The notes beneath the pieces are model-generated. The model ran no database searches and had not been told where the DNA came from. It worked only from the letters and a program-made list of their open reading frames with translations. A program made the position numbers and the translations under genes. 7,320 nt of DNA, from assembly GCA_947306035.1 (NCBI GenBank), contig CAMZFG010000037.1:1-7320 (forward strand), given 5' to 3'. Below, piece by piece: positions 1-6,706 of the stretch (position 1 is its first letter; each line of letters opens with the position of its first letter). The DNA is from an uncultured Clostridia bacterium (GTDB lineage Bacteria; Bacillota; Clostridia; Oscillospirales; CAG-272).

Positions 1-1724
1 CCGCCGCCGACCGCGCCGTATTCGTGCGAAATGTTCTGCTCGAACGTCAGCGTTTTCTTGCAGGTCAGCATGTGGTAGAAGGACAGCACGCCCGCGGCCG
101 GGCAGGTGTTGTCGCCGAGGCCCGCGTAGATCTGGACCTCACAGGTGATCAGGTGCGCGAAGTTGGCCGTATCGTAGTAGGCGACGTTCTCGTTGGCGCT
201 GTACGACGGGCAATATTTGCTCCCTCTGCGCCCCGCGTTCGCGGCGTTGATATCGCACAGCCAGGGTTTGGAGAGATCGGCCAGCGACAGGTCGTGCCCC
301 GTCGCGGTCCGCGACAGCGCGGCCATGACCGTGGACTGAAAACCGCCCATACTGCCGCCCGAAGCGATCAGGTCCTGCCCGTTCCAGATGTTAAGTCCGT
401 CGGGCCCGCAGTGTTCGACCAGGAACCGCAGACCGAGCAGGTCGCGTTTGAGCATCTGATAAAAGTACATTCTCTCGCGGGAGCCCGTTTCGGTATCCAC
501 GCCGAAGCGCGTGCCGATGGCGGATTTCATACCGTCGAGATACGTGGAGTCGCTGTTGATCTTGTCGACTTCCAGACTGTGGGCGCACACCGAAAGCGTG
601 GCCGTTTCCGTGTAATAATCGGGGCTCGCGGGGGCAATGCTGTGCCCCTGGAACGTGATGCGCAGTTTGACCTGCCTGGAAGAAGAGGCCCATTCCGGAT
701 ACGTCAGATAGGCCGAGACCACGCCGGGCTCGCCTTTGGCGTTGGTGCCGCAGCGCAGTTCCACGTAGTAGACGTTGTAGCCGCTCTTGCCGGAGACCGG
801 TTTGAAGGTGACGCGCTCGATCTCCATATTGCGCACGTCCGTGGCCACGCCGAGCCAGAACGTGTCAAAATCTTCGGGGCACGGCGTCACGGCGACGGTG
901 TTGTCCACCGAGAAGCCGGCGCTGCCGAGAAAATGACAGCCGACGTCGCCCGTGGGCAGCTGCGTCAGTTTGTTTTTGTTTTGGTCGTAGGCGGTGATAT
1001 TCCAGTAGAAGAAGCCGGGCCGCTTCAGTTTGGTCGATTTGGTCTGCAGCACGCCGTCGACGCCCGCGACCAGGTTGTTCGACGACATCTGCGTCGACTC
1101 GTTATAGGTCTCGACGCGGAAGTACGGCACGTCCACGATCCTGCCGCCCGCGATGACGGCCACGTTGAGCGTAGCGATATCGCCGGTGGCGTAGGACAGC
1201 GCGTCGCGGTCCACGTCGCCCACGATCTTCCATTTGGCGGAGGCGGGCACGGCGGAAACGGCGATGCGTTCGTAGTCGCGCAGTTCGGAGTACCCCTCGC
1301 CGAACGACTTTTGACCGCCCGCGAGCAGGGCTTTGAACTGCTCCGCGGCCTGCTTGTAAAAGTCCGCGTCGTACACGGCGATGACCAGCGCCTGCCCCTC
1401 TGTGCTGATGCGGCAGGAGGCGGGCGGCACGTGCGCGTTCGTCTCAAACCGGATCACTTTGCCGTTCTGCGGCATGGTCGTCACCACGTCGAGCGTCACG
1501 CCCACCTGCTCTTCGATAGCCGTGCGCACGATCGGCGCGGCCAGGGTGGTGTCGCTGTCTTTGAGGATCTTATACTCCTCGAACGCGTTTCCGCAAATGT
1601 TGTAGGTCTCCACAGTTCCCTCTCCCGTATCGGTATTTTCTTCGTTCGTTCCGTCTTTCCTGCCGCAGCCGACGAGGCACACGAGCAGGCAGACCGACAA
1701 ACACAACAATAAGATCTTTTTCAT
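1..1724 (-). CDS. Acetyl xylan esterase-like (AXE1/CE7) lipoprotein, 3' end cut by window edge
   Basis: Probable surface lipoprotein that removes acetyl groups from decorated sugars. I translated the minus strand from the ATG at 1724 and found no stop to the window edge (574 codons); only the last residues are missing. An AGGAG ribosome site lies 9 bases upstream. The signal peptide ends in a lipobox, LVGC, with the lipidated Cys at residue 20. Residues about 43-135 form a mixed alpha/beta region, about 170-282 look like an Ig-type beta domain, and the esterase domain starts at PEDFDTFW (283). The nucleophile is Ser458 in GGSMGG, with Asp538 in GLGDN and His567 in SHEYG. The Asp-His spacing of 29 equals that of Bacillus CE7 enzymes (known to me as D269/H298), and the HE pair is also typical. 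At the expected oxyanion Tyr position there is His361 (QGHS). It is a tandem paralog of the gene ending 22 bases upstream and is probably cotranscribed with it. The substrate is inferred; another ester is possible. Confidence 0.87.
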   Translation of the reverse strand, partial: MKKILLLCLSVCLLVCLVGCGRKDGTNEENTDTGEGTVETYNICGNAFEEYKILKDSDTTLAAPIVRTAIEEQVGVTLDVVTTMPQNGKVIRFETNAHVPPASCRISTEGQALVIAVYDADFYKQAAEQFKALLAGGQKSFGEGYSELRDYERIAVSAVPASAKWKIVGDVDRDALSYATGDIATLNVAVIAGGRIVDVPYFRVETYNESTQMSSNNLVAGVDGVLQTKSTKLKRPGFFYWNITAYDQNKNKLTQLPTGDVGCHFLGSAGFSVDNTVAVTPCPEDFDTFWLGVATDVRNMEIERVTFKPVSGKSGYNVYYVELRCGTNAKGEPGVVSAYLTYPEWASSSRQVKLRITFQGHSIAPASPDYYTETATLSVCAHSLEVDKINSDSTYLDGMKSAIGTRFGVDTETGSRERMYFYQMLKRDLLGLRFLVEHCGPDGLNIWNGQDLIASGGSMGGFQSTVMAALSRTATGHDLSLADLSKPWLCDINAANAGRRGSKYCPSYSANENVAYYDTANFAHLITCEVQIYAGLGDNTCPAAGVLSFYHMLTCKKTLTFEQNISHEYGAVGG

Positions 1725-1746
1725 AAAGCAACGCTCCTTTGCGATA

Positions 1747-3510
1747 TTACCACGTGTCGCTTTGCCGCGTAAAGGGCGTGCCGTCCCAGCCGCCGCCGTG
1801 GGTGTTGTTGGACGTGAACGTGATCTTTTTGGGGCCCTTGACCGCGTTGTAGAGCGACAGCACGCCCGTGGCGGGGCAGATGTGGTCGCCGAGGCCCGCC
1901 GAGATCTGCACGCGGCAGGTGCCGGCGATCATGGCGGCGAAGTACGCGGTGTCGTAGTACAGCGTGGCGGACTCGCGCGGCGGGCGGAAGCAACTGATGT
2001 TGCGGCCGGCGTTGTAGCCGTCAAGGTCGCACATCCACGGGATCGACAGGTCGAGCAGACTCGGCGTTTTGCCCGTGACCAGCGGCGACAGCGCGGCCAT
2101 GGCGGTAGACTGAAAACCGCCCATACTCGTGCCGGCAAACGTCAGGTCGGTGCCGTTCCAGCGGCCGTCGCCGTGCTCGCCGAAGCGCTCGACCATATAC
2201 CGCACCGCCATAAGATCGCGCATCAGCATCTGCTTGAAATAAATGGTGTCGCGCGTGACGTTGGTGCGCTGACCGAAGCCGGGCTCGCCCGGCCCGCCGG
2301 CGATGGACGTGTACATTTCGTTATAATAGTCGGTGCCTTTGACGTATTTGTCCAGTTCCACGCTGTGCGAGCAAACGCTGAACACGGCGGTATTCGCCTC
2401 GTAGATCTTATCCGGCCGGTCGTAGCCGTAGGCCTGAAAACGGAGTTTTAAGCCGATCTTGCCCGTGCCGTTCGGCACCGTGAGATAGCCGGAGACCACG
2501 CCGGGGCGGCCCAGGTCGTCGGTGCCGCAGCGCAGCGCCGCGTAGTAAGTGGTAAAGCCGTTGTTCGTCTGCTCCAGTTCGTCCATGGCCACCACTTCGA
2601 TCGCCATGTCGCGCACCTGGTCTGTCACGCCCTGCCAGAACGAATCGAAATCGGCGGGCTTCTGCGAAGCGACGTTCACGTCGGCGGCGCCGAAGCACAC
2701 GCTGCTCGCGTACTGGCTGGCATAACTGCCGTCGTCGGAGACCACGGTAAAGTTCAGGGGGTTCTTGTTCTCGTCACAGGCAATGACGTAGCAGTAGGCA
2801 AAGCCCGCTTTGGCGCTCGTGAACTCGATGTCGATGCAGCCGTCCGTACCCTTGACGTATTTGTCGGCCGACTTCTGGTTTTTGTTCGACGCCTCGTTGT
2901 AGGTCTTGACGTGGAAGTACGGCACGCTGACGATCTCGGTGCCCGAAACGGCCGCCACGTGGATCACGGCGGTGTCGCCCACGGCATAGGACAGGGGGTC
3001 GCGATCCGAGTCGCCGGTCAGTTTGCCCGAGGACACGTTCTGATAGGAAACGGTCGGGTAAGCGACGGTCTCGTCGTAACCCGCGGGGAACGAGACCTGA
3101 TCGCCCGTCAGTAACGACTGAAAGCGGAGCGCCGCCTTTTTGAGATACTCGCTGCGGTAGGCCGCGATGACCAGCGCGTTGTCCTCGGTATAAATGCGGC
3201 AGGCGGCGGGCGATATGCGCGAGTCGACGGCAAAGCGGATGACGCGCCCGTCTTCCGGCACGGTCTTGCTCGTGGTCAGACTGATGTCCGCAAAATTCCG
3301 CACCGCCGTGCGCAGCGACATAGACGCCTCGCTGCTGCTGTTCTCTTTCAGCACCACGTACGAAGAGATCGGCTGTCCGCAGATCATAATGGGTTCCTGT
3401 TGCACGGTTTCTCCCTCCGGTTCGTCCGTTCCCCCGTCCTTTTTGCCGCAGGCGGCAAACATGCCGCACAACAGCGTCAGGGCAAGAAGCAGACACAATG
3501 TTTTTTTCAT
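1747..3510 (-). CDS. Acetyl xylan esterase-like (AXE1/CE7) lipoprotein, complete
   Basis: Complete 587-residue paralog of the downstream esterase gene. I start it at the ATG at 3510 because a GAGGTG ribosome site sits just upstream and the protein then begins with a clean lipoprotein signal (MKKTLC..., lipobox FAAC, lipidated Cys21). A start 14 codons further out would put charged residues ahead of the signal. Residues about 43-135 align well with the paralog (ICG..., then CRIYTEDNALVIAAY), about 165-280 are an Ig-like beta region, and the AXE1/CE7 esterase domain starts at KPADFDSFW (284). The triad is Ser462 in GTSMGG, Asp542 in GLGDH and His571 in NNTHGGG, with the family's 29-residue Asp-His spacing. 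Tyr363 in YGYD fits the oxyanion Tyr of CE7. The His is followed by Gly, not the usual Glu, and only 16 residues follow it, so the C-terminal helix is short. Likely acts outside the membrane on acetylated oligosaccharides or polysaccharide; exact substrate unknown. Confidence 0.88.
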   Translation of the reverse strand: MKKTLCLLLALTLLCGMFAACGKKDGGTDEPEGETVQQEPIMICGQPISSYVVLKENSSSEASMSLRTAVRNFADISLTTSKTVPEDGRVIRFAVDSRISPAACRIYTEDNALVIAAYRSEYLKKAALRFQSLLTGDQVSFPAGYDETVAYPTVSYQNVSSGKLTGDSDRDPLSYAVGDTAVIHVAAVSGTEIVSVPYFHVKTYNEASNKNQKSADKYVKGTDGCIDIEFTSAKAGFAYCYVIACDENKNPLNFTVVSDDGSYASQYASSVCFGAADVNVASQKPADFDSFWQGVTDQVRDMAIEVVAMDELEQTNNGFTTYYAALRCGTDDLGRPGVVSGYLTVPNGTGKIGLKLRFQAYGYDRPDKIYEANTAVFSVCSHSVELDKYVKGTDYYNEMYTSIAGGPGEPGFGQRTNVTRDTIYFKQMLMRDLMAVRYMVERFGEHGDGRWNGTDLTFAGTSMGGFQSTAMAALSPLVTGKTPSLLDLSIPWMCDLDGYNAGRNISCFRPPRESATLYYDTAYFAAMIAGTCRVQISAGLGDHICPATGVLSLYNAVKGPKKITFTSNNTHGGGWDGTPFTRQSDTW

Positions 3511-3543
3511 ATTGAACACCTCTCGGATGTGATCTTTGTCTTT

Positions 3544-3549
3544 ATTATA
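3544..3549 (-). promoter_or_regulatory. Possible -10 element upstream of the esterase pair
   Basis: The gap between the hydrolase stop and the esterase start (3511-3597) is markedly AT-rich compared with its surroundings and carries a perfect TATAAT on the minus strand. Transcription would start near 3537, leaving a leader of about 27 bases. I find no convincing -35 hexamer 16-18 bases upstream and no exact TGn extension, so this may be a weak or activator-dependent promoter, or a chance match. If real, the two esterases can be made apart from the hydrolase. Confidence 0.4.
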
Positions 3550-3597
3550 CAAGATAAGAAATGCGATTTCGTGACGATATTGTTAAAAATAATAATT

Positions 3598-4728
3598 TTA
3601 CGGCGCCGGCTCGCCCGCGGGCGGCAGGATGTCGACCTCACAGCCGACGGCCTCGCCCATGACGGGATAGCCCGTTTCGTCGAACGTGACGCGCTGCACG
3701 TAGGGGTAGCGCGCCGTGGGCGTGCTGTTCTCGTTGTGGTGATCCATGCCGTGGTAGGCGCAGAACACCTCGGTGCCGTCGGGCGAGGTGAAGAACGAGG
3801 CGTGACCGGGGCCGAAAACGCCGTTGCCCATGACGAGCAGGGGCTCTTCGTGTTTGACCCAGTTGGCCGCGTCGCACATTTCGCCGCCCGTGTATTCCAG
3901 CACGCCGAGGGCGTAACGGTCAGACCAGCAGCCGTTGGCCGAGTAGATGATGAACAGCCGGTCGCCGTGCGAGAGGAAGAACGGCCCCTCGAGAATGGCG
4001 GCGTTGCCGACGTAGGGCGGCACCAGTTCCCATTCGAGTTCGGCTTTGGCGATGGTCGCCTTTTTGCCGCTTGCGAACGTGTAGGGCGAGGTCATCTCGT
4101 ACAGATCGAGCACCTGCCCGAAATCGGGATCAACGCGGGAGCAGCAGAAATACTGCTTGCCCTCCGGCGTGACGTACGTCGTGGGGTCGATGGCAAAGCC
4201 CTGCTTGTCGAGCAGGCGCTGAAAGCCCCATTCGCCGAACGGGTCGTCGGAGAGGGCGGAAAGGATGAACAGCCGCTTTTCGTAGGTGACGGGCTCCTCT
4301 TCGATGCGGCCGCTGGTGTAGATATACCACGACCCGTCTTTGCCGCGGTGCATTTCCGGCGCCCACACGTCGCCCCAAACGCCGTCCGCGCCGCCCGCCG
4401 CGTCGTAAACGATCTTGCGCTCGCCCTCCGTCATCAGCGTGGCGAGCTGGCGGGAGCGGAAGATCTCCACGTAAGAGCCCTGCGTGAACAGGGCGTAGTA
4501 ATAGCCGGTCACGCTGTCGTAGGTGACGAACGGGTCGGCCGCGGACGTGCCGCGAATGGGATTTCTGAACGGGGTCGTATTCTGTATGAACGGGGTCATA
4601 TCCTGTTCTCCTTTCGAGGCGTCGGCCGCGGCGTCGCCCGACGCCGGCGTTCCCGTTTTATTGCCGCAGGCGCACGTCTGCAAAACCAGCAGCGCGGCGC
4701 AGAGCAGCAGCAACGCTTTTTTGAACAT
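3598..4728 (-). CDS. Family 43 glycoside hydrolase lipoprotein (arabinofuranosidase/xylosidase type)
   Basis: A 376-residue lipoprotein that should hydrolyse arabinose or xylose linkages in hemicellulose. The signal peptide ends in TCAC with the lipidated Cys at residue 21, then a short Ala/Gly/Asp-rich linker. The rest is a single five-bladed propeller without an added binding module. The GH43 catalytic set is readable: general base Asp65 in SAADPF, pKa-tuning Asp181 in AIDPTTY, and acid Glu247 in ILEGPF. His309 in GPGHASF fits the conserved propeller-centre His, and VWAPEMH (121-127) is another family signature. The YSANGCWSDRYALG stretch resembles GH43 members annotated as exo-arabinofuranosidases; this is recollection, not a search. 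The ATG has a GGAGGT site 5 bases upstream, inside the end of the preceding gene, and overlaps that gene's stop as TGATG, suggesting translational coupling. Subfamily and linkage cannot be settled from sequence alone. Confidence 0.88.
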   Translation of the reverse strand: MFKKALLLLCAALLVLQTCACGNKTGTPASGDAAADASKGEQDMTPFIQNTTPFRNPIRGTSAADPFVTYDSVTGYYYALFTQGSYVEIFRSRQLATLMTEGERKIVYDAAGGADGVWGDVWAPEMHRGKDGSWYIYTSGRIEEEPVTYEKRLFILSALSDDPFGEWGFQRLLDKQGFAIDPTTYVTPEGKQYFCCSRVDPDFGQVLDLYEMTSPYTFASGKKATIAKAELEWELVPPYVGNAAILEGPFFLSHGDRLFIIYSANGCWSDRYALGVLEYTGGEMCDAANWVKHEEPLLVMGNGVFGPGHASFFTSPDGTEVFCAYHGMDHHNENSTPTARYPYVQRVTFDETGYPVMGEAVGCEVDILPPAGEPAP

Positions 4729-5351
4729 CAGTTACCTCCGGCGGGCCCGACCGCCCGCAAAAAATCGGCCAGATGATAATCGTCGTACGTGTAAACGTCC
4801 GCCGCCGTTTCGCCGACCTTGACGACCAGGGCGGCGTTGCCGTTGGCGGCGGGATATTTTTTGGCGCTGCAGACGGCCCCGTCCATGCGGAAAACGGCGG
4901 TCTGCCGCGGGCTGTCGGAACACAGCGACTGTGTCTCGCGCACCAGCCACTTGCCGTCCGCGGCGGTCACCAGCGCCAGCATGACCAGCGTGCCGTAGAT
5001 CTCCCGATCGTGCAGCACGCGGCCGCGCCTGATTTTTTTATCCTCGGCGTAGCAGCGCAGATACAGCACCGAAACGTGCCGGTGCCGCGCGGAAAACTCC
5101 TTTTGCTGCCGGTCGCAGAACTCGCGCTCGGCAGAAAGGATATAATGCTCCATGGCGCCGTCCGACGGCGTGCGCAGGAGCACCGAGACCCCCGCCACGA
5201 TCGCGCAAACGAGCCACAGGGCCCATATAACGAAGAAGATGGGGCTTAAAAGTCTGACGCAAACGCCGGCGATCGCCAGGGGGATGACCGCGACCTTCGC
5301 GCCGAAGATCACGCGGTTCAGGTGTAAAAACCAGATGATACCGTGTTTCAT
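4728..5351 (-). CDS. Hypothetical protein with two N-terminal membrane segments
   Basis: A 207-residue protein I do not recognise. Two hydrophobic stretches lie at about residues 14-35 and 37-59, separated by a very short turn, so they probably form a membrane hairpin. Basic residues before the first (Lys2, His10, Arg13) and Arg60 after the second suggest both ends are cytoplasmic. The remainder (about 60-207) is soluble and mixed alpha/beta: a charged, probably helical segment (EREFCDRQQKEFSARHRH), then strand-like stretches (YGTLVMLALVTAADGKWLV, NAALVVKVGE) and a final DDYHLADFLRAVG. It holds no recognisable catalytic motif. The ATG has a GGAGAGGAG ribosome site 8 bases upstream. Its stop overlaps the hydrolase start as TGATG, and its last codons carry that gene's ribosome site, so the two are probably translated together. 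The role is unknown; a membrane-linked accessory or signalling protein is only a guess. Confidence 0.75.
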   Translation of the reverse strand: MKHGIIWFLHLNRVIFGAKVAVIPLAIAGVCVRLLSPIFFVIWALWLVCAIVAGVSVLLRTPSDGAMEHYILSAEREFCDRQQKEFSARHRHVSVLYLRCYAEDKKIRRGRVLHDREIYGTLVMLALVTAADGKWLVRETQSLCSDSPRQTAVFRMDGAVCSAKKYPAANGNAALVVKVGETAADVYTYDDYHLADFLRAVGPAGGN

Positions 5352-5400
5352 GCGGCGTGCTCCTCTCCGTTGGGTGTGCGGGGGTGAACGGCTGACGCGC

Positions 5401-5568
5401 TCAGTTCTTTTGAACGCGCTTGACCTCGACCGCGATCTCCGGCGTGCCGTAGGCAGGGTTAAAAAGGCCCGCGACGTGCGTTTCGTACCACGCTTTGATC
5501 TCGGCGTCCGTCATCTCGCAGACGTCGCCTTTCGTCTTGACCGTGATGGTGATGATCTGTTCTTCCAT
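5401..5568 (-). CDS. Small hypothetical protein, 55 residues
   Basis: A short protein of unknown function. I start it at the ATG at 5568 because GGAGGT lies exactly 6 bases upstream; a longer in-frame reading to 5634 has no such site and would run across the candidate promoter. The predicted pattern is strand (IITITVKTKG), helix (MTDAEIKAWYETHVAGLF), strand (EIAVEVKRV), a simple beta-alpha-beta unit with acidic and aromatic residues in the helix. It has no signal peptide, membrane segment or metal-binding Cys cluster, having a single Cys. It is the first gene after the candidate promoter at 5606-5634, and the gap of 49 bases to the next gene holds neither promoter nor terminator, so it probably heads the transcript running into the membrane protein and the hydrolase. 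The strong ribosome site and composition like its neighbours argue that it is real. Confidence 0.65.
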   Translation of the reverse strand: MEEQIITITVKTKGDVCEMTDAEIKAWYETHVAGLFNPAYGTPEIAVEVKRVQKN

Positions 5569-5605
5569 ATCCGTACCTCCCGAAGAAATCTGACAGACTA
5601 CAGTT

Positions 5606-5634
5606 ATTTTATCACACGCGCCCGCGAAATGCAA
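5606..5634 (-). promoter_or_regulatory. Candidate extended -10 promoter for the small-protein/hydrolase cluster
   Basis: On the minus strand, TTGCAT at 5634-5629 is followed by a 17-base spacer and TAAAAT at 5611-5606. The spacer ends in TGA, giving TG-n-TAAAAT, an extended -10 that can make up for a poor -35. Transcription would start near 5599, leaving a leader of about 30 bases before the 55-residue gene. It lies in the 77-base gap after lplA, which holds no convincing terminator, so readthrough from lplA may also supply the cluster. Confidence 0.55.
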
Positions 5635-5645
5635 GGCGCTTTTCG

Positions 5646-6620
5646 TTATTCAAACATTTTTCCGGCAATGGCGGCGGGGTCCGCGCCCGGAATGTAATCG
5701 CCGATATCGGAGAGGGCCCGCTCGATCGACCGCCGCTCGAAGCGCACGCCCGAAAGACGCGCGGCCGGTTCCCGCACGTCGCCCCGCGAGAAAAAGTCGC
5801 CGGTGATGACGGCGTTGGTGACGAGTCCTTCCTCGGTGTCGAAACGCAGCGAGAACGTGCCGAACGGAAAAACGGCCTCAAACAGATTTTGCCCCCGCGG
5901 CGAGCGCCCGACGTTCCAGGCGTACGTGGCGTATTTGTCGCGCACCAGCGCCCCGACGGCGGCCTTGTCTTCCCGCGAAAACGCATACCGTTCGCGGCCT
6001 TTTGCCAAATGATCGCACAGCCCCGCGAAAAACGCGTCGGCCGTTTGGGGCGCGGCCAGATACGGCTTGACGTTGGTCACCCGCGCCCGCACGGACTTGA
6101 TGCCTTTGCTTTGCATTTTGAGCCGGTTCGGCCGCAGCGCCGCCTCGAGCGCGGTCATATCCGTATCGAACAGCACGGTGCCGTGGTGCAAGATGCGATC
6201 CTGCCACACCGTTTCGGCGTTGCCCGATATTTTAAGACCGTTCACCGTGATATCGTTGCGCCCCGAAAAGACCGCCCCCACGCCGAGACCGTTCAGATAG
6301 TCGATCACGGGCTTTGTGAAAACGCGATAGGGGTCCTCGTCGCGGTCGTAGGGCGCGACGACGGTGTAGCAGACGTTGTTCGGGTCGTGATAGACCGCGC
6401 CGCCGCCCGTCAGCCGACGCACGATCTTGATACCGTGTGCCGCCGTATAGTCAAAATTGACCTCTTCGGCGGTGTTCTGATTGACGCCCACGATCACGGC
6501 CGGGTCGTTGCGCCAAAGGTAGATCCAGTACCCCGCGGTCCCCCGCAGCAGATACTCCTCGGAAGCCAGATTGAAATACGGGTCGCGCACGTCCGACACG
6601 ATCACGCGAAAGTCCTGCAA
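5646..6620 (-). CDS. lplA: Lipoate-protein ligase A, TTG start
   Basis: Cytoplasmic enzyme that activates lipoate with ATP and attaches it to a lysine of 2-oxoacid dehydrogenase E2 subunits or GcvH. With the TTG at 6620 the protein has 324 residues, close to the usual size for ligases with a C-terminal domain. I prefer this start because GAGAGGGGG lies 7 bases upstream and the protein begins directly with the family's strand (TLQDFRVIVSD); the in-frame reading extends to 6914 but only as an overlap on the E1 beta gene. Motifs in order: DPYFNLASEEYLL near the N-terminus, RRLTGGGAVYHD (68-79), GRNDI (120-124), the catalytic-type Lys130 in NGLKISGNAE (E. coli has Lys133), HHGTVLFD (145-152), then KGIKSVRARVTNV. 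The C-terminal accessory domain spans about 230-324. The neighbouring E1 beta gene fits lipoylation of that complex. GTG codons just inside the start are alternative starts. Confidence 0.93.
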   Translation of the reverse strand: MQDFRVIVSDVRDPYFNLASEEYLLRGTAGYWIYLWRNDPAVIVGVNQNTAEEVNFDYTAAHGIKIVRRLTGGGAVYHDPNNVCYTVVAPYDRDEDPYRVFTKPVIDYLNGLGVGAVFSGRNDITVNGLKISGNAETVWQDRILHHGTVLFDTDMTALEAALRPNRLKMQSKGIKSVRARVTNVKPYLAAPQTADAFFAGLCDHLAKGRERYAFSREDKAAVGALVRDKYATYAWNVGRSPRGQNLFEAVFPFGTFSLRFDTEEGLVTNAVITGDFFSRGDVREPAARLSGVRFERRSIERALSDIGDYIPGADPAAIAGKMFE

Positions 6621-6627
6621 GGTCGTT

Positions 6628-6638
6628 CCCCCTCTCCC
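6628..6638 (-). promoter_or_regulatory. Ribosome binding site that fixes the lplA TTG start
   Basis: The purine run GGGAGAGGGGG ends 7 bases before the TTG at 6620. No ATG or GTG with comparable spacing lies in this frame, so the site is the main reason for choosing a TTG start. The rare start codon would lower translation of lplA relative to its strong promoter. Confidence 0.6.
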
Positions 6639-6660
6639 GCCGCGCGGTTTTTCTCTTTTT

Positions 6661-6689
6661 ATTATAAAAAAAGGGCTGACCGAAGTCAA
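6661..6689 (-). promoter_or_regulatory. Near-consensus sigma-A-type promoter for lplA, inside the terminator
   Basis: On the minus strand, TTGACT (6689-6684) and TATAAT (6666-6661) are separated by exactly 17 bases, matching the consensus at 11 of 12 positions. Transcription would start near 6654, in an A-rich run, with about 34 bases of leader before the TTG start. The -35 hexamer lies in the upstream arm and loop of the terminator hairpin, and the -10 follows directly on its T tract. Confidence 0.75.
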
Positions 6690-6698
6690 CCCTTTTTT
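6666..6698 (-). terminator. Intrinsic terminator of the E1 beta gene
   Basis: Read on the minus strand, GGGTTGAC and GTCAGCCC form an eight-pair stem with one G-U pair, closed by a TTCG loop on a C-G pair, the very stable UUCG tetraloop type. Flanking A6 and T7 tracts extend the stem and give the U run. It lies 9 bases after the E1 beta stop. Read on the plus strand the stem would have a C-A mismatch, so it works best for leftward transcripts. Confidence 0.9.
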
Positions 6699-6706
6699 CG
6701 CGGGTA

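Noticed and set aside
24..1712. 562-codon open frame on the plus strand
   Set aside because: It is antisense to a gene with a signal peptide, intact catalytic triad and ribosome site. Its product is a low-complexity mix rich in Arg, His, Val and Gly, as expected when the frame opposite GC-rich codons stays open.
2328..2866. The octapeptide DKYVKGTD occurs twice in the upstream esterase (residues 216-223 and 387-394)
   Set aside because: The two copies lie in different domains, their flanks are unrelated and the paralog lacks both, so this is probably coincidence.
3511..3552. Earlier ATG for the upstream esterase
   Set aside because: It would add 14 charged residues before the signal peptide and has no ribosome site; the ATG at 3510 does.
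3574..3583. Imperfect palindrome ACGATATTGT as an operator
   Set aside because: Ten bases with a mismatch in an AT-rich gap is expected by chance, and it does not match a catabolite-repression site.
3400..4776. 458-codon open frame on the plus strand
   Set aside because: It crosses an intergenic promoter region and lies opposite the GH43 gene, with no recognisable domain and the same Arg/Val/Gly-rich shadow composition.
5618..5639. GCGCC/GGCGC hairpin after lplA as a terminator
   Set aside because: It has only five pairs, a loop of about 12 bases and no T tract on the minus strand; it also lies inside the promoter spacer.
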